DNA of 64,000 nt. It comes from an uncultured Shimia sp. Its GTDB lineage: Bacteria; Pseudomonadota; Alphaproteobacteria; Rhodobacterales; Rhodobacteraceae. The notes beneath the pieces were generated by a model. That model was given only the letters and a program-made list of their open reading frames with translations, searched no databases and had not been told where the DNA came from. The stretch spans positions 1 through 64,000 of the forward strand of contig NZ_CANMJE010000004.1 of the NCBI RefSeq assembly GCF_947498095.1, written 5' to 3'. The position numbers were made by a program, and so were the translations under genes. Below, piece after piece: positions 1 through 9,230 of the stretch; within the stretch, counting starts at the first letter, position 1, and each line of letters begins with the position of its first letter.

Positions 1-779
1 AAACTCTCATTCAACGAACCCCTGTGCCGGTTCATTGCCCGAAAGCTGCGTCTGAAGTGGTCCCCACAACAGATTGCGGGATGGTTGATGCGCAGGCACC
101 CCGACGAAGAGCGAGAGCGTGTGTCACACGAAACGATCTACCGCAGCCTTTATTTGCAGACCCGTGGTGTTTTGAAGAAGGAATTGCAGGAATGTCTACG
201 CAGTCCCCGTGCCAATCGGCGGTCTCGCCATGCCACCCAAAAGGGTCTCAAGCTGCGCAAGATCAAGGATGCAATTCCGATCAGCGAGCGCCCTCCTGAG
301 GTCGAGGATCGGGCTATCCCAGGCCACTGGGAAGGCGACTTGATCGTAGGGTCAAACAACAGTTACATCGCCACGCTCGTCGAGCGCCATTCCCGCTTTG
401 TGATGCTGGCAAAAGTGGAGAACAAGGACACCCAAAGCGTCATTACAGCCCTCATCAAGCAAGCGCGCAAGCTACCGAAGGATCTGTATCGGTCGCTGAC
501 CTGGGACCGTGGATCTGAGATGGCGGGCACCGCAAGTTCACAATGGCCACAAAGATCGACGTCTACTTCTGCGATCCTCAATCCCCTTGGCAAAGAGGGA
601 GTAACGAAAATACCAACCGGCTTCTTCGTCAATACTCCCCCAAAGGCCTTGATATATCGGGCTTTAGCCAAGCAGAGCTGAGCGCAGTCGCTCGCCAGCT
701 CAACGAGAGACCTCAAAAGACCATGCAATACCAAACCCCAGCAGAGAAATTCGAGACCTGTGTTGAAGCGACCAGTTGA
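1..779 (+). pseudogene. IS30-family transposase, frameshifted and 5'-truncated by the window
   Basis: Frame 1 reads from the window edge through the helix-turn-helix part (SPQQIAGWL, HETIYRSLY) and into the DDE integrase core (GHWEGDLIVG, first Asp; LTWDRGSEMA, second Asp). At about 520-530 the frame fails: after GSEMA the expected HRKFTMATK continues in another frame and runs on as YFCDPQSPWQRGSNENTNRL (third acidic residue, E of NEN) to a stop at 777-779. A single missing base near 525 explains this. All DDE parts are otherwise recognisable, so the inactivation looks recent. A sequencing error cannot be ruled out from the sequence alone. A programmed frameshift is unlikely because IS30 transposases are normally a single frame. 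Confidence 0.85.
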
Positions 780-800
780 AACCGCACCGCGTAGCAGTCC
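1..800 (+). mobile_element. IS30-family insertion sequence, right part (cut by window edge)
   Basis: The first 779 bases encode most of an IS30-type transposase reading rightward, so this is the right-hand part of an insertion sequence whose left end lies outside the window. The right terminal repeat is probably the stretch around the stop codon (TGTTGAAGCGACCAGTTGAA, 761-780), because IS30 elements commonly end close to the transposase stop, but the partner repeat is not visible and no target duplication can be checked. The end coordinate is approximate. The copy is inactive as it stands because the transposase is frameshifted. Confidence 0.75.
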
Positions 801-926
801 TTCAAGTATCGCACAGCGAACGTCGGCTAAGCAACCTGTCACACCGCCCAGAGCCCACACAGACGCAGCGGAAATCAAGCGGGGGCAGCGAACGACAGTA
901 ATGTCCGCAAACCCGACGCCCCATAC

Positions 927-1688
927 TCACACAAACTGTTCCCGGATCAGCCGTTCTTCCAGACCATGGCCGGGGTCGAACAGGATGTGGTGTTGCACGG
1001 CCATCTCGGACCGGATTTCGACGGCGCGCACGTCACGTACGGCACGGCTGTCGGCTTCGGCCATCACCGGGCGTTTTTCCGGGTTGATGATTTCGAACCT
1101 TACCGTTGCGGCCTTGGGCACCAAGGCACCACGCCAGCGACGCGGGCGAAAGGGCGCAATAGCGGTCAGTGCCAGCACGTCAGACCCGATGGGCAGGATC
1201 GGCCCGTGGGCGGAATAGTTATAGGCAGTGGACCCGGCGGGGGTGGCAATCAGCGCGCCATCGCAGACCAGCTCTTCCATGCGCAGCCGCCCGTCGATGG
1301 TGATCCGCAGCTTGGCCGCTTGCGGGCCCGCCCGTAGCACCGAGACCTCGTTAATGGCCAGCGCCTCATGCACAGAACCATCCATGCAGGTCGCCTGCAT
1401 CGAAAGCGGGTTGATCACTTCTTCCTCAGCCGCCTCGAGCCGCTCTGGCAGATCGCTTTCCGAGTATTCGTTCATCAAGAAACCAACTGTGCCGCGGTTC
1501 ATTCCATAGACCGGGGCGGCAAGGTTCTGGGTTCCGTGTAGCGTTTGCAACATGAACCCGTCCCCGCCCAAGGCGACGATCACATCGGCTGCCTCGGGAG
1601 CGGTGTCCCCGTAGCGCGCGATCAGGGCGGCACGAGCGGTCTGCGCCACCGGTGCGTCACTGGCCAGAAAGGCGATTCTCTTGGACAT
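927..1688 (-). CDS. nadK: NAD kinase
   Basis: ATP-dependent NAD kinase makes NADP from NAD in the cytoplasm. The 253-residue protein has the family GGDG motif at residues 41-44, the GMNRGTVGF segment near 62-70, the NE motif (AINEVSV) near 113 and the [14 protein letters not shown] stretch at 143-156 that forms the NAD site. The frame stays open 57 bases further upstream, but the start at 1688 gives the usual short N-terminus ([11 protein letters not shown]), so I chose it. It is divergent from glyA with about 180 bases between them. Its 3' end is close to the IS30 remnant, without visible damage to the gene. Confidence 0.95.
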   Translation of the reverse strand: MSKRIAFLASDAPVAQTARAALIARYGDTAPEAADVIVALGGDGFMLQTLHGTQNLAAPVYGMNRGTVGFLMNEYSESDLPERLEAAEEEVINPLSMQATCMDGSVHEALAINEVSVLRAGPQAAKLRITIDGRLRMEELVCDGALIATPAGSTAYNYSAHGPILPIGSDVLALTAIAPFRPRRWRGALVPKAATVRFEIINPEKRPVMAEADSRAVRDVRAVEIRSEMAVQHHILFDPGHGLEERLIREQFV

Positions 1689-1866
1689 GTTCGGCCCTGA
1701 TTCCTGTTTCCGATACCCGTCGAACTTCGTCAGATGGAAACACATCTGACCTCAAGGTGCCAGAGGGGACGTTCTTGCCGGACTTAGAGTCGCAATCAGG
1801 CCTTTTCCCGACCCCTCGTTTCCTTTACGAAAGCCGCCAACTGACCTCTGATCTGGAGCTGATCCC

Positions 1867-3159
1867 ATGACCGAAGCGCGCGACGCCGGCTTTTTCACCG
1901 AGACCCTTGCCACCCGTGACCCTGAGTTGTTTGGCTCGATCACAGCTGAGCTGGGCCGTCAGCGCGACGAGATTGAGCTGATTGCCTCTGAGAACATCGT
2001 CTCGGCCGCCGTGATGGAGGCGCAAGGCTCGGTCATGACCAACAAATACGCTGAAGGCTATCCCGGGCGGCGGTATTATGGCGGCTGCCAGTATGTCGAC
2101 GTGGCCGAGACCCTCGCCATCGACCGCGCCAAAGAGCTGTTTGGTTGTGAGTTTGCCAATGTGCAGCCCAATTCGGGTTCGCAAGCCAACCAGGGCGCGT
2201 TCCAGGCGCTGATCCAGCCGGGCGATACGATCCTTGGCATGAACCTCGCCTCGGGTGGTCACCTGACCCATGGTGCCGCCCCGAACCAGTCGGGCAAGTG
2301 GTTCAACGCCATCCAGTACGGCGTGCGCAAGGACGACAACCGCATCGATTACGACGAAGTTGCTGCGCTGGCCAAAGAACACCAGCCCAAGCTGATCATC
2401 GCCGGTGGTTCGGCCATCCCGCGTCAGATCGATTTTGCCAAGTTCCGCGAGATCGCGGACTCGGTGGGGGCCTATCTCATGGTCGACATGGCACACTTTG
2501 CCGGACTGGTAGCCGCAGGCGAGCATCCCTCGCCCTTCCCCTACGCCGATGTGGCCACCACCACGACGCACAAGACCCTGCGCGGTCCGCGTGGGGGCAT
2601 GATCCTCACAAATGATGAATCCATCGCTAAGAAAGTGAATTCGGCGATCTTCCCCGGCATTCAGGGCGGGCCCCTGATGCATGTGATCGCGGCCAAGGCC
2701 GTGGCCTTTGGCGAAGCGCTGCGGCCTGAGTTCAAGGCCTATCAGCAGCAGGTGCGTGCCAATGCCGTGGCACTGGCGGATCAGTTGATGAAGGGCGGCC
2801 TCGACATCGTCACCGGCGGCACCGATACGCACGTCATGCTGGTCGATCTGCGCCCCAAGGGCGTTAAGGGCAACGCGACTGAAAAGGCTCTGGGCCGCGC
2901 CCACATCACCTGCAACAAGAACGGCATCCCGTTTGACCCGGAAAAGCCGATGGTGACCTCGGGCATTCGCCTCGGTACCCCCGCCGGCACCACGCGCGGC
3001 TTTGGTGATGCCGAATTCCGCCAGATCGCCGACTGGATCATCGAAGTGGTCGAAGGCCTGGCCGCCAACGGCGAAGACGGCAACGGCGCCGTCGAAGCCA
3101 AGGTCAAAACCGAAGTCGCAACCCTCTGCGCCAAGTTCCCCATGTATCCCAACCTCTGA
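1867..3159 (+). CDS. glyA: serine hydroxymethyltransferase
   Basis: PLP enzyme interconverting serine and glycine while loading one carbon onto tetrahydrofolate. The 430 residues match the family length. The PLP lysine is K236 in [13 protein letters not shown], and the N-terminal [10 protein letters not shown] and [13 protein letters not shown] motifs are intact. A GGAG at 1855-1858 sits upstream of the ATG. The gene stands alone, ending 22 bases before a strong intrinsic terminator. A GcvA-like LysR regulator follows after an AT-rich gap. Whether that regulator acts on glyA is inference only. Confidence 0.97.
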   Translation: MTEARDAGFFTETLATRDPELFGSITAELGRQRDEIELIASENIVSAAVMEAQGSVMTNKYAEGYPGRRYYGGCQYVDVAETLAIDRAKELFGCEFANVQPNSGSQANQGAFQALIQPGDTILGMNLASGGHLTHGAAPNQSGKWFNAIQYGVRKDDNRIDYDEVAALAKEHQPKLIIAGGSAIPRQIDFAKFREIADSVGAYLMVDMAHFAGLVAAGEHPSPFPYADVATTTTHKTLRGPRGGMILTNDESIAKKVNSAIFPGIQGGPLMHVIAAKAVAFGEALRPEFKAYQQQVRANAVALADQLMKGGLDIVTGGTDTHVMLVDLRPKGVKGNATEKALGRAHITCNKNGIPFDPEKPMVTSGIRLGTPAGTTRGFGDAEFRQIADWIIEVVEGLAANGEDGNGAVEAKVKTEVATLCAKFPMYPNL

Positions 3160-3181
3160 CCCTTCTGGATTTAGGTTACAG

Positions 3182-3213
3182 ACGCCCGGCCAAATGGTCG
3201 GGCGTTTTTTTTT
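3182..3213 (+). terminator. intrinsic terminator of glyA
   Basis: Ten-base stem ACGCCCGGCC / GGTCGGGCGT with an AAAT loop (one G-T pair), followed directly by a run of T to 3213. It begins 22 bases after the glyA stop codon. Confidence 0.92.
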
Positions 3214-3511
3214 GTTTCTGTTCACCGACGTGCGAGCTTGGGGAATTCAATCTCCTCAAACCGATCTACGTGCGACCGGCGTGCAAACCTTTCGCGCGAT
3301 CGCTGGCGCCAATGGTTCGGGAGAAGCTCTTCTGAACTACGTGGGAAATCACCGGACCCCCCAGCGATTTTCCCGTGCGGCAACACGGAATGCATTTGAA
3401 AGTATTCCAATCATTTTTCATACTCCATTTCTGTTTCTGCATAACAATTTATGGACTTTTCTGAATTCTTCCATTCAATATGATTTCCAAACTGTAAGTT
3501 GAGATTACATT
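3214..3511. other. AT-rich intergenic region upstream of LysR gene
   Basis: About 300 bases with no convincing gene. The second half (from about 3380) is clearly AT-rich compared with its surroundings and probably holds the promoter of the LysR gene at 3512. No palindromic operator stands out by eye. Confidence 0.5.
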
Positions 3512-4387
3512 ATGGATTGGTCTGCACTACCGTCACTCTCGGCATTACGTGCTTTTGAAGCCGCCGCCCGGCACGGCAGCTTTAGCGCCGCAGCCCGGGA
3601 ATTGAACGTCACACACGCAGCCATCGCGCAGCATGTGCGGCAGCTTGAAAAGGTGTTGGCAGAACCGCTGCTGCACAGGTCAGGGCGCGGTGTCGCCACG
3701 ACCGATGCAGGACGCGCGCTGGCTCAGGACCTGAGTGAGGGGTTCGCCATCATTGCCGAAGGGGTCGCGACGCTGCAACGGCAGAAGGAAATCCACCCTC
3801 TGAACGTCAGTGTGACGCCTTCGTTTGCAACCAACTGGCTGATGCCCCGGATCGGCAGTTTCTGGCAAGCGCACCCGGACATCAGAATAAACATAAACCC
3901 AAGCACGGCTTTGGTTGATCTGCGACGCGATGGCTTTGACATGGCGGTCCGTTTTGGAGACGGGCGCTGGAAGGGGCTGGATAACCAATTGCTGAACCGT
4001 GGAGAGTTCTGGATCGTGGCAGCACCTGGGTTGTTGCAAGAACGAAACCTGTCGGGTCTTCCTGAAGCTGGCGCGCTGCCGTGGATCATGGAGCCTCATA
4101 CGCTGGAATTGCGACGTGTCGTTGAGGATGCCGGCCTGGACCTTGGCCAAGTCGACATGACCGTTCTGGAAACCAACGAGCTTGTGCTGTCGGCCACTTT
4201 GGCTGGGTTGGGGGTGTCCGTACATCACAAATCACTTGTGGAGCGAGAAGTTGCCAACGGCACATTGATACGAATTTGCCGTCTGCCAGTGAAAGACCTT
4301 GGCTACTATCTGATATCCCTACCCGGCGCACAGAGCGCGCGGCAAAAGGCGTTTTCAAAATGGATCCTGTCTGCCGCCCGGTCGTGA
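3512..4387 (+). CDS. LysR-type transcriptional regulator, GcvA-like
   Basis: The 291-residue protein has the N-terminal LysR winged helix (residues about 6-65: LPSLSALRAFEAAARHGSFS, then AARELNVTHAAIAQHVRQLE) and a C-terminal periplasmic-binding-like effector domain from about residue 92 (LNVSVTPSFATNWLMPRIG). The LPSL-ALRAFEAAARHGSFS opening and the TPSFATNWLMPRL-type segment are typical of the GcvA group, whose best known member regulates glycine cleavage. The nearby glyA makes a one-carbon or amino-acid role plausible, but the target is unknown. It is transcribed alone. Confidence 0.9.
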   Translation: MDWSALPSLSALRAFEAAARHGSFSAAARELNVTHAAIAQHVRQLEKVLAEPLLHRSGRGVATTDAGRALAQDLSEGFAIIAEGVATLQRQKEIHPLNVSVTPSFATNWLMPRIGSFWQAHPDIRININPSTALVDLRRDGFDMAVRFGDGRWKGLDNQLLNRGEFWIVAAPGLLQERNLSGLPEAGALPWIMEPHTLELRRVVEDAGLDLGQVDMTVLETNELVLSATLAGLGVSVHHKSLVEREVANGTLIRICRLPVKDLGYYLISLPGAQSARQKAFSKWILSAARS

Positions 4388-4575
4388 AACGCAAAACACC
4401 CGGGCCGAAACCCAGTTGCCAAAGCGGTATTTGACCGCGTTGATCAGGCTCAGGGTCAGCAAGCCAAAAGCCAGTAACGCACCTAAGCCTTTCGGCGTCT
4501 GCCCCGAAGTTTTTTGCCAAAATGAAGGGGCGGACATGGATTGCAGGCGCGATGGGTGCTCGCTAACACTTGGGC

Positions 4576-5499
4576 ATGACAAGAGCTCCCTCCCGCACAC
4601 GACAGATTGAACGAAGCCTGGGCGATTGGATGCGCGCCCGATTGCCATTTGCAGTGGCCGAGTTTGTCATGTTCCTGTTGAAACAGGGCTGGGCCAGCCT
4701 GTTTGGCGGGTTGTTGTTGATCGCCATGATCGTGACCGCACGGATCTGGCAGGAGGATTGGATCATCGCCCGCTACGACGCATTGTTGTTGTGGGCTTTG
4801 GGTCTGCAGGGCGTGTTCCTGATGTTCAGGCTTGAGTCGTTGCGCGAAGCGCGGGTCATTTTGCTGTTCCATCTGACGGGCACTACGATGGAGATCTTCA
4901 AGGTGCATGCCGGCAGTTGGTCTTACCCCGGCGACGGGATCATGAAGCTTTGGGGCGTGCCGCTCTATTCGGGGTTCATGTATGCCTCGGTTGGTTCGTA
5001 CATGGCGCGGGTGATCCGGTTGTTTGACATGCGCTTTGCACCCTACCCGCCGTTTTGGATCACCGTTTGTCAGGCAATCGGCATCTACGTGAATTTCTTT
5101 GCGCATCACTTTTTGCCGGACATCCGGTTGGGGCTATTTGCGGCCACTCTGTTGATCTTTGCCCGCACGCGAATCTGGTACCGGATCGGCCAGCACGACT
5201 ATTGGATGCCGCTGCCTTTGGCGGCCTTTCTGTCGAGCATCTTTTTGTGGCTTGCGGAAAATGTCGGAACGGCCACCAAGACATGGCTCTACACCGGGCA
5301 ATCCACATCGGATTGGGTGAGCCTGGCCAAGATGGGCAGTTGGTATCTCTTGCTGTACGTGAGCTTTGTGACCGTCACGCTTGTGTTCCGGGACATGCTC
5401 TTTGCCAAGCCGTGGTCACAAGAGACCGCGCCACAAAAGCACCGCCATCACGATGACAAAGACGACAATCAGATTGAAAGACACCATGCCCAGCGTTGA
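4576..5499 (+). CDS. DUF817 family integral membrane protein
   Basis: A 307-residue membrane protein with about seven to eight hydrophobic segments, ending in a charged His-rich tail. It matches the DUF817 family as I remember it (conserved W-Y in GSWSYPG near residue 118, HHFLPDIR, LWLAENVGT). Function is unknown; distant members are small multipass proteins of no assigned role. The ATG at 4576 is preferred over an in-frame TTG six bases earlier. Its last 84 bases overlap the end of the convergent gene on the other strand. Confidence 0.8.
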   Translation: MTRAPSRTRQIERSLGDWMRARLPFAVAEFVMFLLKQGWASLFGGLLLIAMIVTARIWQEDWIIARYDALLLWALGLQGVFLMFRLESLREARVILLFHLTGTTMEIFKVHAGSWSYPGDGIMKLWGVPLYSGFMYASVGSYMARVIRLFDMRFAPYPPFWITVCQAIGIYVNFFAHHFLPDIRLGLFAATLLIFARTRIWYRIGQHDYWMPLPLAAFLSSIFLWLAENVGTATKTWLYTGQSTSDWVSLAKMGSWYLLLYVSFVTVTLVFRDMLFAKPWSQETAPQKHRHHDDKDDNQIERHHAQR

Positions 5500-5790
5500 C
5501 AGAACCATGCCCTTGCGACGGTCCGCCGGGTCGATCTGTTTTAGCGCGGCCTCTAGCGTGCCGAAGGCGCGGTCTATGGCCTGAGCATCCAGCATACGCG
5601 ACAGTTTCGGATGACCTGCACGGTCTTCGGCCTCGATCAGGATGGCCGCCTGTTTATGCGCGCGCGGGGGCAAGCGGCGACCGATCTTTTTCATGGCTCG
5701 CGCAAGGCTTTTGGCCTTGAACCCGAACTTTTCCCCGGCCAGCTGGGTTAGATCGTCTATGCGACGGTGCAGTTCGTTCGGATCAATCAC
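5416..5790 (-). CDS. hypothetical protein with C-terminal membrane anchor
   Basis: A 124-residue protein starting with GTG at 5790, supported by an AAGGAG eight bases upstream. The first 95 residues are soluble, charged and helical in character (MIDPNELHRRIDDLTQLAG, ARAMKKIGRRLPPRAHKQA). The last 25 or so are one hydrophobic helix (FNLIVVFVIVMAVLLW), so it is probably a tail-anchored inner-membrane protein. I do not recognise a family with certainty. The 3' end overlaps the DUF817 gene by 84 bases in convergent orientation. Confidence 0.72.
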   Translation of the reverse strand: MIDPNELHRRIDDLTQLAGEKFGFKAKSLARAMKKIGRRLPPRAHKQAAILIEAEDRAGHPKLSRMLDAQAIDRAFGTLEAALKQIDPADRRKGMVLSTLGMVSFNLIVVFVIVMAVLLWRGLL

Positions 5791-5879
5791 AAGCGGTCTC
5801 CTTGGCGCCTATTTACCGCTGATGCAAAGCCATCTCAACAGGGCTGGTGCGATCTGGCAAGGCGCGGTATCAGAATGCC

Positions 5880-6644
5880 ATGCTGAATATGCTTGAATAT
5901 GGCTCATCGACCGAGCAACCGGACCTTTTGATCGTTCACGGGCTATTTGGGTCGGGCCGCAATTGGGGCGCCGTCGCAAAACGTCTGGCACCAGAGCGGC
6001 GCGTTGTGTCCGTTGACCAGCGTAACCACGGCCAAAGCCCGTGGCATGACAGCCATGACTACATAGATATGGCGCGAGATCTCGCTGAGGTGATCGAAAC
6101 CCAAGGCGCGCCGATGGACGTGCTGGGCCATTCCATGGGCGGCAAGGCGGCAATGGTTCTGGCCTTGCAGCGCCCTGACCTGGTCAACCGCCTGATCGTG
6201 GCGGACATCGCGCCAATCCCCTACAAGCACGATCAGAACCAGAACATCGACTCCATGCGCTCGGTTGACCTCAACGGCGTAGCAAAACGCGCTGACGCCG
6301 TGGATCAGCTGGCCGCCACCATCGAAGACCCGACCCTGCGCAGTTTCTTCACGCAGTCTTTGGACGTCAAAGAACGGCGCTGGCGGTTGAATCTGGATGT
6401 GCTTGAGGCAGAGATGCCTAAGATTCTGGGCTTTCCAGAGATCACAGGCCGCTATGACGGGCCAACGTTGTTCCTGTCCGGCGCCAATTCAGACTATGTC
6501 TTGCCCGAGCATCGCCCCATCATTCGCGAGCTGTTCCCCAAGGCGCGCTATGTGAAGATCGCAGGCGCCGGACACTGGCTGCATGCGGAAAAACCGCGCG
6601 AGTTCATTCAGACCGTGCAGGCTTGGCTGAGCAAAGCGGTTTAA
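5880..6644 (+). CDS. alpha/beta hydrolase (YbfF-like esterase)
   Basis: A 254-residue alpha/beta-fold hydrolase. The nucleophile is S85 in GHSMGG, the oxyanion loop is HGLFGSGRNWG (residues 20-30), and the acid and histidine lie in SGANSDYV and GAGHWLH near the C-terminus. The DQRNHGQSPW motif at 46-55 is characteristic of the YbfF group of acyl-ester hydrolases. The start at 5880 gives the usual short N-terminus; the frame is open 33 bases further upstream. It faces the small membrane protein at 6641 tail to tail, overlapping by four bases. Confidence 0.9.
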   Translation: MLNMLEYGSSTEQPDLLIVHGLFGSGRNWGAVAKRLAPERRVVSVDQRNHGQSPWHDSHDYIDMARDLAEVIETQGAPMDVLGHSMGGKAAMVLALQRPDLVNRLIVADIAPIPYKHDQNQNIDSMRSVDLNGVAKRADAVDQLAATIEDPTLRSFFTQSLDVKERRWRLNLDVLEAEMPKILGFPEITGRYDGPTLFLSGANSDYVLPEHRPIIRELFPKARYVKIAGAGHWLHAEKPREFIQTVQAWLSKAV

Positions 6645-6826
6645 CCGTTGTCGTAGAGCTTGCGGGCAATGATGTGGGACACCGGAAAGGCGATCACATA
6701 ACCAGCCAAGGCTGCGTCAAGTATCGCCCAGAGTGACGCCACACCTGCGATCAGCGCTGCAACCACGGCCACGCCGGACAAGGTGGCTCCGATAAAGAGA
6801 TGCAGGATTAGGGACAGTCTTAGCAT
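6641..6826 (-). CDS. small hydrophobic protein (61 aa), two membrane helices
   Basis: MLRLSLILHLFIGATLSGVA opens a 61-residue protein with two hydrophobic helices separated by a short turn, ending ARKLYDNG. It begins four bases after the TetR gene stop, so the two form an operon. Similar 60-residue proteins are common in Rhodobacterales and, as I recall, are sometimes labelled CTP synthetase; nothing in this sequence supports that label (no glutaminase or ATP-binding motif, and real CTP synthase exceeds 500 residues). Function unknown. Confidence 0.75.
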   Translation of the reverse strand: MLRLSLILHLFIGATLSGVAVVAALIAGVASLWAILDAALAGYVIAFPVSHIIARKLYDNG

Positions 6827-6830
6827 GTGG

Positions 6831-7451
6831 TTACATCCGTTCAGCCAAGGCAGGTACCAGCATGGCAAGGTGGCTGAGCGCCATGTCGCGTGCTTGATCC
6901 GGGCTGAGCGCACCTTGTTGCAGGTGCATTTGCAGCCATAGACCATCGGTAAACCCGTCGATTGCAGTCGCCAACATGTCCGGATCAGGGATTGCGATCT
7001 GTTGTGCCAGATCACGACAGGCTTGACGCATCGCTGCTGCGCGACGTTCTTCTTCTGCCCGGCAGATGTCGTCATACAAAGGCTGCGCGGCGCTCTCGCC
7101 CCAAAAAGCAAACCACAGCGCCAATTGTGCCGGCGCACAGATGCTGTCGTGAAAGTCCGCCCCAACCAGTCCGATCACACGTTGCGCCGGATCGGCCTCA
7201 GCCAGAATCGGCTGCCAGAGTGCGACGTAGTCTTCTGTCAGATGACGACAGGTGGCGTTTAACAACCCCGCCTTGGATTTGAAATGAAACACCAGCACGC
7301 CCTGGCTGACGCCTGCGGTGTCAGCGACCCGTGCAAGCGTCGTTGCGCTCAGTCCATGGTCTGCGACCACGTCCACGACAGCCCTTAGGATACGGGCTTT
7401 CATGCGAGCACTGGTGGGAGAATCTTCGTCTGTCACTGTCTTTGTTGGCAT
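6831..7451 (-). CDS. TetR-family regulator, BetI-like (first copy)
   Basis: A regulator of about 206 residues with an N-terminal TetR helix-turn-helix (residues about 18-65: ILRAVVDVVADHGLSATTLA, GVSQGVLVFHFKSKAGLL) and a C-terminal ligand domain with WFAFWGES, FTDGLWLQMHL, a pattern shared with BetI, the choline-responsive repressor. The ATG at 7451 is used; a GTG five codons upstream is possible. It is divergent from the MttB gene at 7575, and the 124-base gap holds a TGAGCGATCA-type palindrome. The second BetI-like regulator at 26209 shares the same VSQGV-FYYKSK-GLL and WFSFWGE features, so both probably read related sites. Confidence 0.88.
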   Translation of the reverse strand: MPTKTVTDEDSPTSARMKARILRAVVDVVADHGLSATTLARVADTAGVSQGVLVFHFKSKAGLLNATCRHLTEDYVALWQPILAEADPAQRVIGLVGADFHDSICAPAQLALWFAFWGESAAQPLYDDICRAEEERRAAAMRQACRDLAQQIAIPDPDMLATAIDGFTDGLWLQMHLQQGALSPDQARDMALSHLAMLVPALAERM

Positions 7452-7492
7452 GCTGCTTTTTAGCACCAGAGTGGCGACCTATTCAACTTTTT

Positions 7493-7528
7493 TTGAGTAG
7501 TTGCTCAGAAAAATTGACTGATCGCTCA
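7493..7528. promoter_or_regulatory. candidate BetI-like operators in tetR/mttB divergent promoter
   Basis: Two symmetric elements sit in the intergenic gap. TGATCGCTCA at 7519-7528 (minus-strand reading TTTTTGAGCGATCA) differs by one base from the TGAGCGCTCA core found at 12546, 18134 and, in variant form, 26125. TTGAGTAGTTGCTCA at 7493-7507 is a looser inverted repeat with the same TGAG/CTCA half-sites. Binding by a TetR protein is inference. Confidence 0.6.
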
Positions 7529-7574
7529 AAAAGCTGCTAAGACGCAATCTGAACCAGTGACCAGAGGATGACTC

Positions 7575-9137
7575 ATGACCGCAAACCCTGCCCGTTCGCG
7601 CCGTTCCGGAGGCCGCGCTGCCCGTGTTGCAATGCGTGAATCTGTCCGCGACGACACCCGCCAAGCCGTACGTGCCGGACTTGAAGGTGGCACCTATAAT
7701 CCGCTGAGTGATCATGACCTGCGGGCAATCCACGACGCGGCGCTGGATATTTTGGCAGACGTCGGCATTGGCGACGCCACCGACGAGGTGATCGAGATTG
7801 CCACCGCTCAGGGCTGTCACCTGAATGCGCACGGGCGCCTCAGCTTTCCACGGTCGCTGGTCGAAGACCTGCTGACCAAAGCGGCACGGGAATATGTTGT
7901 CTACAGCCGCGACCCGGCCCATGCGGACGTGCATGTGGGCGGCAACAAAGTGAATTACTGCACCAGTGGCGAGGCGGTTTCGATCCTCGACTACAAAAGC
8001 CGCAGTTATCGCCCCTCTACCTTGGTTGATCTCTATGACACCGCCCGCGTGGTGGATGCATTGCCCAATATCCACCAGTTCGGTCAGACCGTGGTGCCGA
8101 CCGAAATCGCCGACCTCTACGAGCATGATATCAACGTGGTCTACGCGGTACTCGCGGGCACGACGAAGCCAGTGGAGCACACGTTCAACACAGTCGAGTC
8201 GATTCCAGCCGCGATGGAAATGTACGCGATGGTCGCCGGGTCTGAGCAAAAGTTTCGCGAGCGGCCTTTCGTGAGTTTTGGCGGTTGCCCCATCGTCTCC
8301 CCCCTGCGGTTTGCGCAAGAGAACCTTGATGTACTGGTTGCCACCAGCCGCCTTGGGTTGGTCAACGACATCGCCATCGCGCCGCAATCCGGGGCCACGG
8401 CGCCCTCGTTTCTGGCAGGTGCTTTGGTGCAGGTTGTGGCCGAAGCCCTGTCCTGTCTCTGCGTGGTGAACATGGTGCGTCCGGGCTGTCCGATGTCTTT
8501 TGCCGCGTGGCCTTTTGCAGTGGACCTGCGCACCGGAGCCTTTGCAGGCGGCTCGGCTGAGGTCGCCGTGTCAATGGCGGCGATTGCCCAGATTGGGCGG
8601 TTTTATGACCTGCCGACCACGGTTGCGGCCTCAATGTCCGACGCCAAGATGCCCGACGCACAGATGGGTTATGAAAAGGGCATCACCTCGGTCGTGGCAG
8701 GACTGGCTGGCGCCAACCGCGTGCTGGAATCGGCGGGCATGATGGCCAGCCTGATGGGCTGCTCGTTCGAGGCTCTGGTGATCGACAATGACATGCTGGG
8801 CATGGCGCAGCGCGTGGTGCGCGGCATTGAGGTCAGCGAAGAAACCCTGAGCGTTGATGTGATCAAGGCCACCGTTCTGGGCGAAGGCCATTACCTTGGC
8901 GCAGGCGACACGCTGAAGTCGATGGAGACCGAATATGTCTATCCAGAGACTGCCGACCGCACGTCGCAACAGGTCTGGATCGCGGAAGGTGCCAAGACAA
9001 TCGACGAACGCGCCCATGAAGTGGCCGGAAAGCTCTTGGCAGATCACGCCGTAAACGCGATCCCGGCCGATATCGACAAGGCCATCCGCGAAAGGTTCCC
9101 GATTAAGCTGGAGCGCTCGCGAATGCGGGTGGGATAA
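7575..9137 (+). CDS. MttB-superfamily methyltransferase, non-pyrrolysine (first copy)
   Basis: A 520-residue protein of the trimethylamine methyltransferase (MttB/COG5598) superfamily. The frame is continuous without an internal TAG, so it lacks pyrrolysine and belongs with the group whose studied members (MtgB and relatives) demethylate quaternary amines such as glycine betaine, passing the methyl group to a corrinoid protein. Recognisable segments are PLSDHDLRAIHDAALDILAD (residues about 42-61), EPVEHT-like KPVEHTFNTVES, and RFYDLPTTVAASMSDAKMPD. The first 35 residues are basic and probably disordered. No corrinoid protein gene is nearby. It is divergent from a BetI-like regulator and followed by a SAM methyltransferase. 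Confidence 0.88.
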   Translation: MTANPARSRRSGGRAARVAMRESVRDDTRQAVRAGLEGGTYNPLSDHDLRAIHDAALDILADVGIGDATDEVIEIATAQGCHLNAHGRLSFPRSLVEDLLTKAAREYVVYSRDPAHADVHVGGNKVNYCTSGEAVSILDYKSRSYRPSTLVDLYDTARVVDALPNIHQFGQTVVPTEIADLYEHDINVVYAVLAGTTKPVEHTFNTVESIPAAMEMYAMVAGSEQKFRERPFVSFGGCPIVSPLRFAQENLDVLVATSRLGLVNDIAIAPQSGATAPSFLAGALVQVVAEALSCLCVVNMVRPGCPMSFAAWPFAVDLRTGAFAGGSAEVAVSMAAIAQIGRFYDLPTTVAASMSDAKMPDAQMGYEKGITSVVAGLAGANRVLESAGMMASLMGCSFEALVIDNDMLGMAQRVVRGIEVSEETLSVDVIKATVLGEGHYLGAGDTLKSMETEYVYPETADRTSQQVWIAEGAKTIDERAHEVAGKLLADHAVNAIPADIDKAIRERFPIKLERSRMRVG

Positions 9138-9230
9138 CACCTCTCTGCAATCTTGTGCCTACCCTTGCCTTTGACGTGAGACTGCTGTTCCTTTTGGGTC
9201 AAACCCTGAAGATCGCAAGAAGGGCGCGAC

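Noticed and set aside
363-878. Long minus-strand frame inside the IS30 region
   Set aside because: It overlaps the recognisable transposase and shows no family features; a shadow of the coding strand.
1825-3225. 466-residue minus-strand frame opposite glyA
   Set aside because: Complement of a clear, conserved glyA with high-GC third positions; no motifs of its own.
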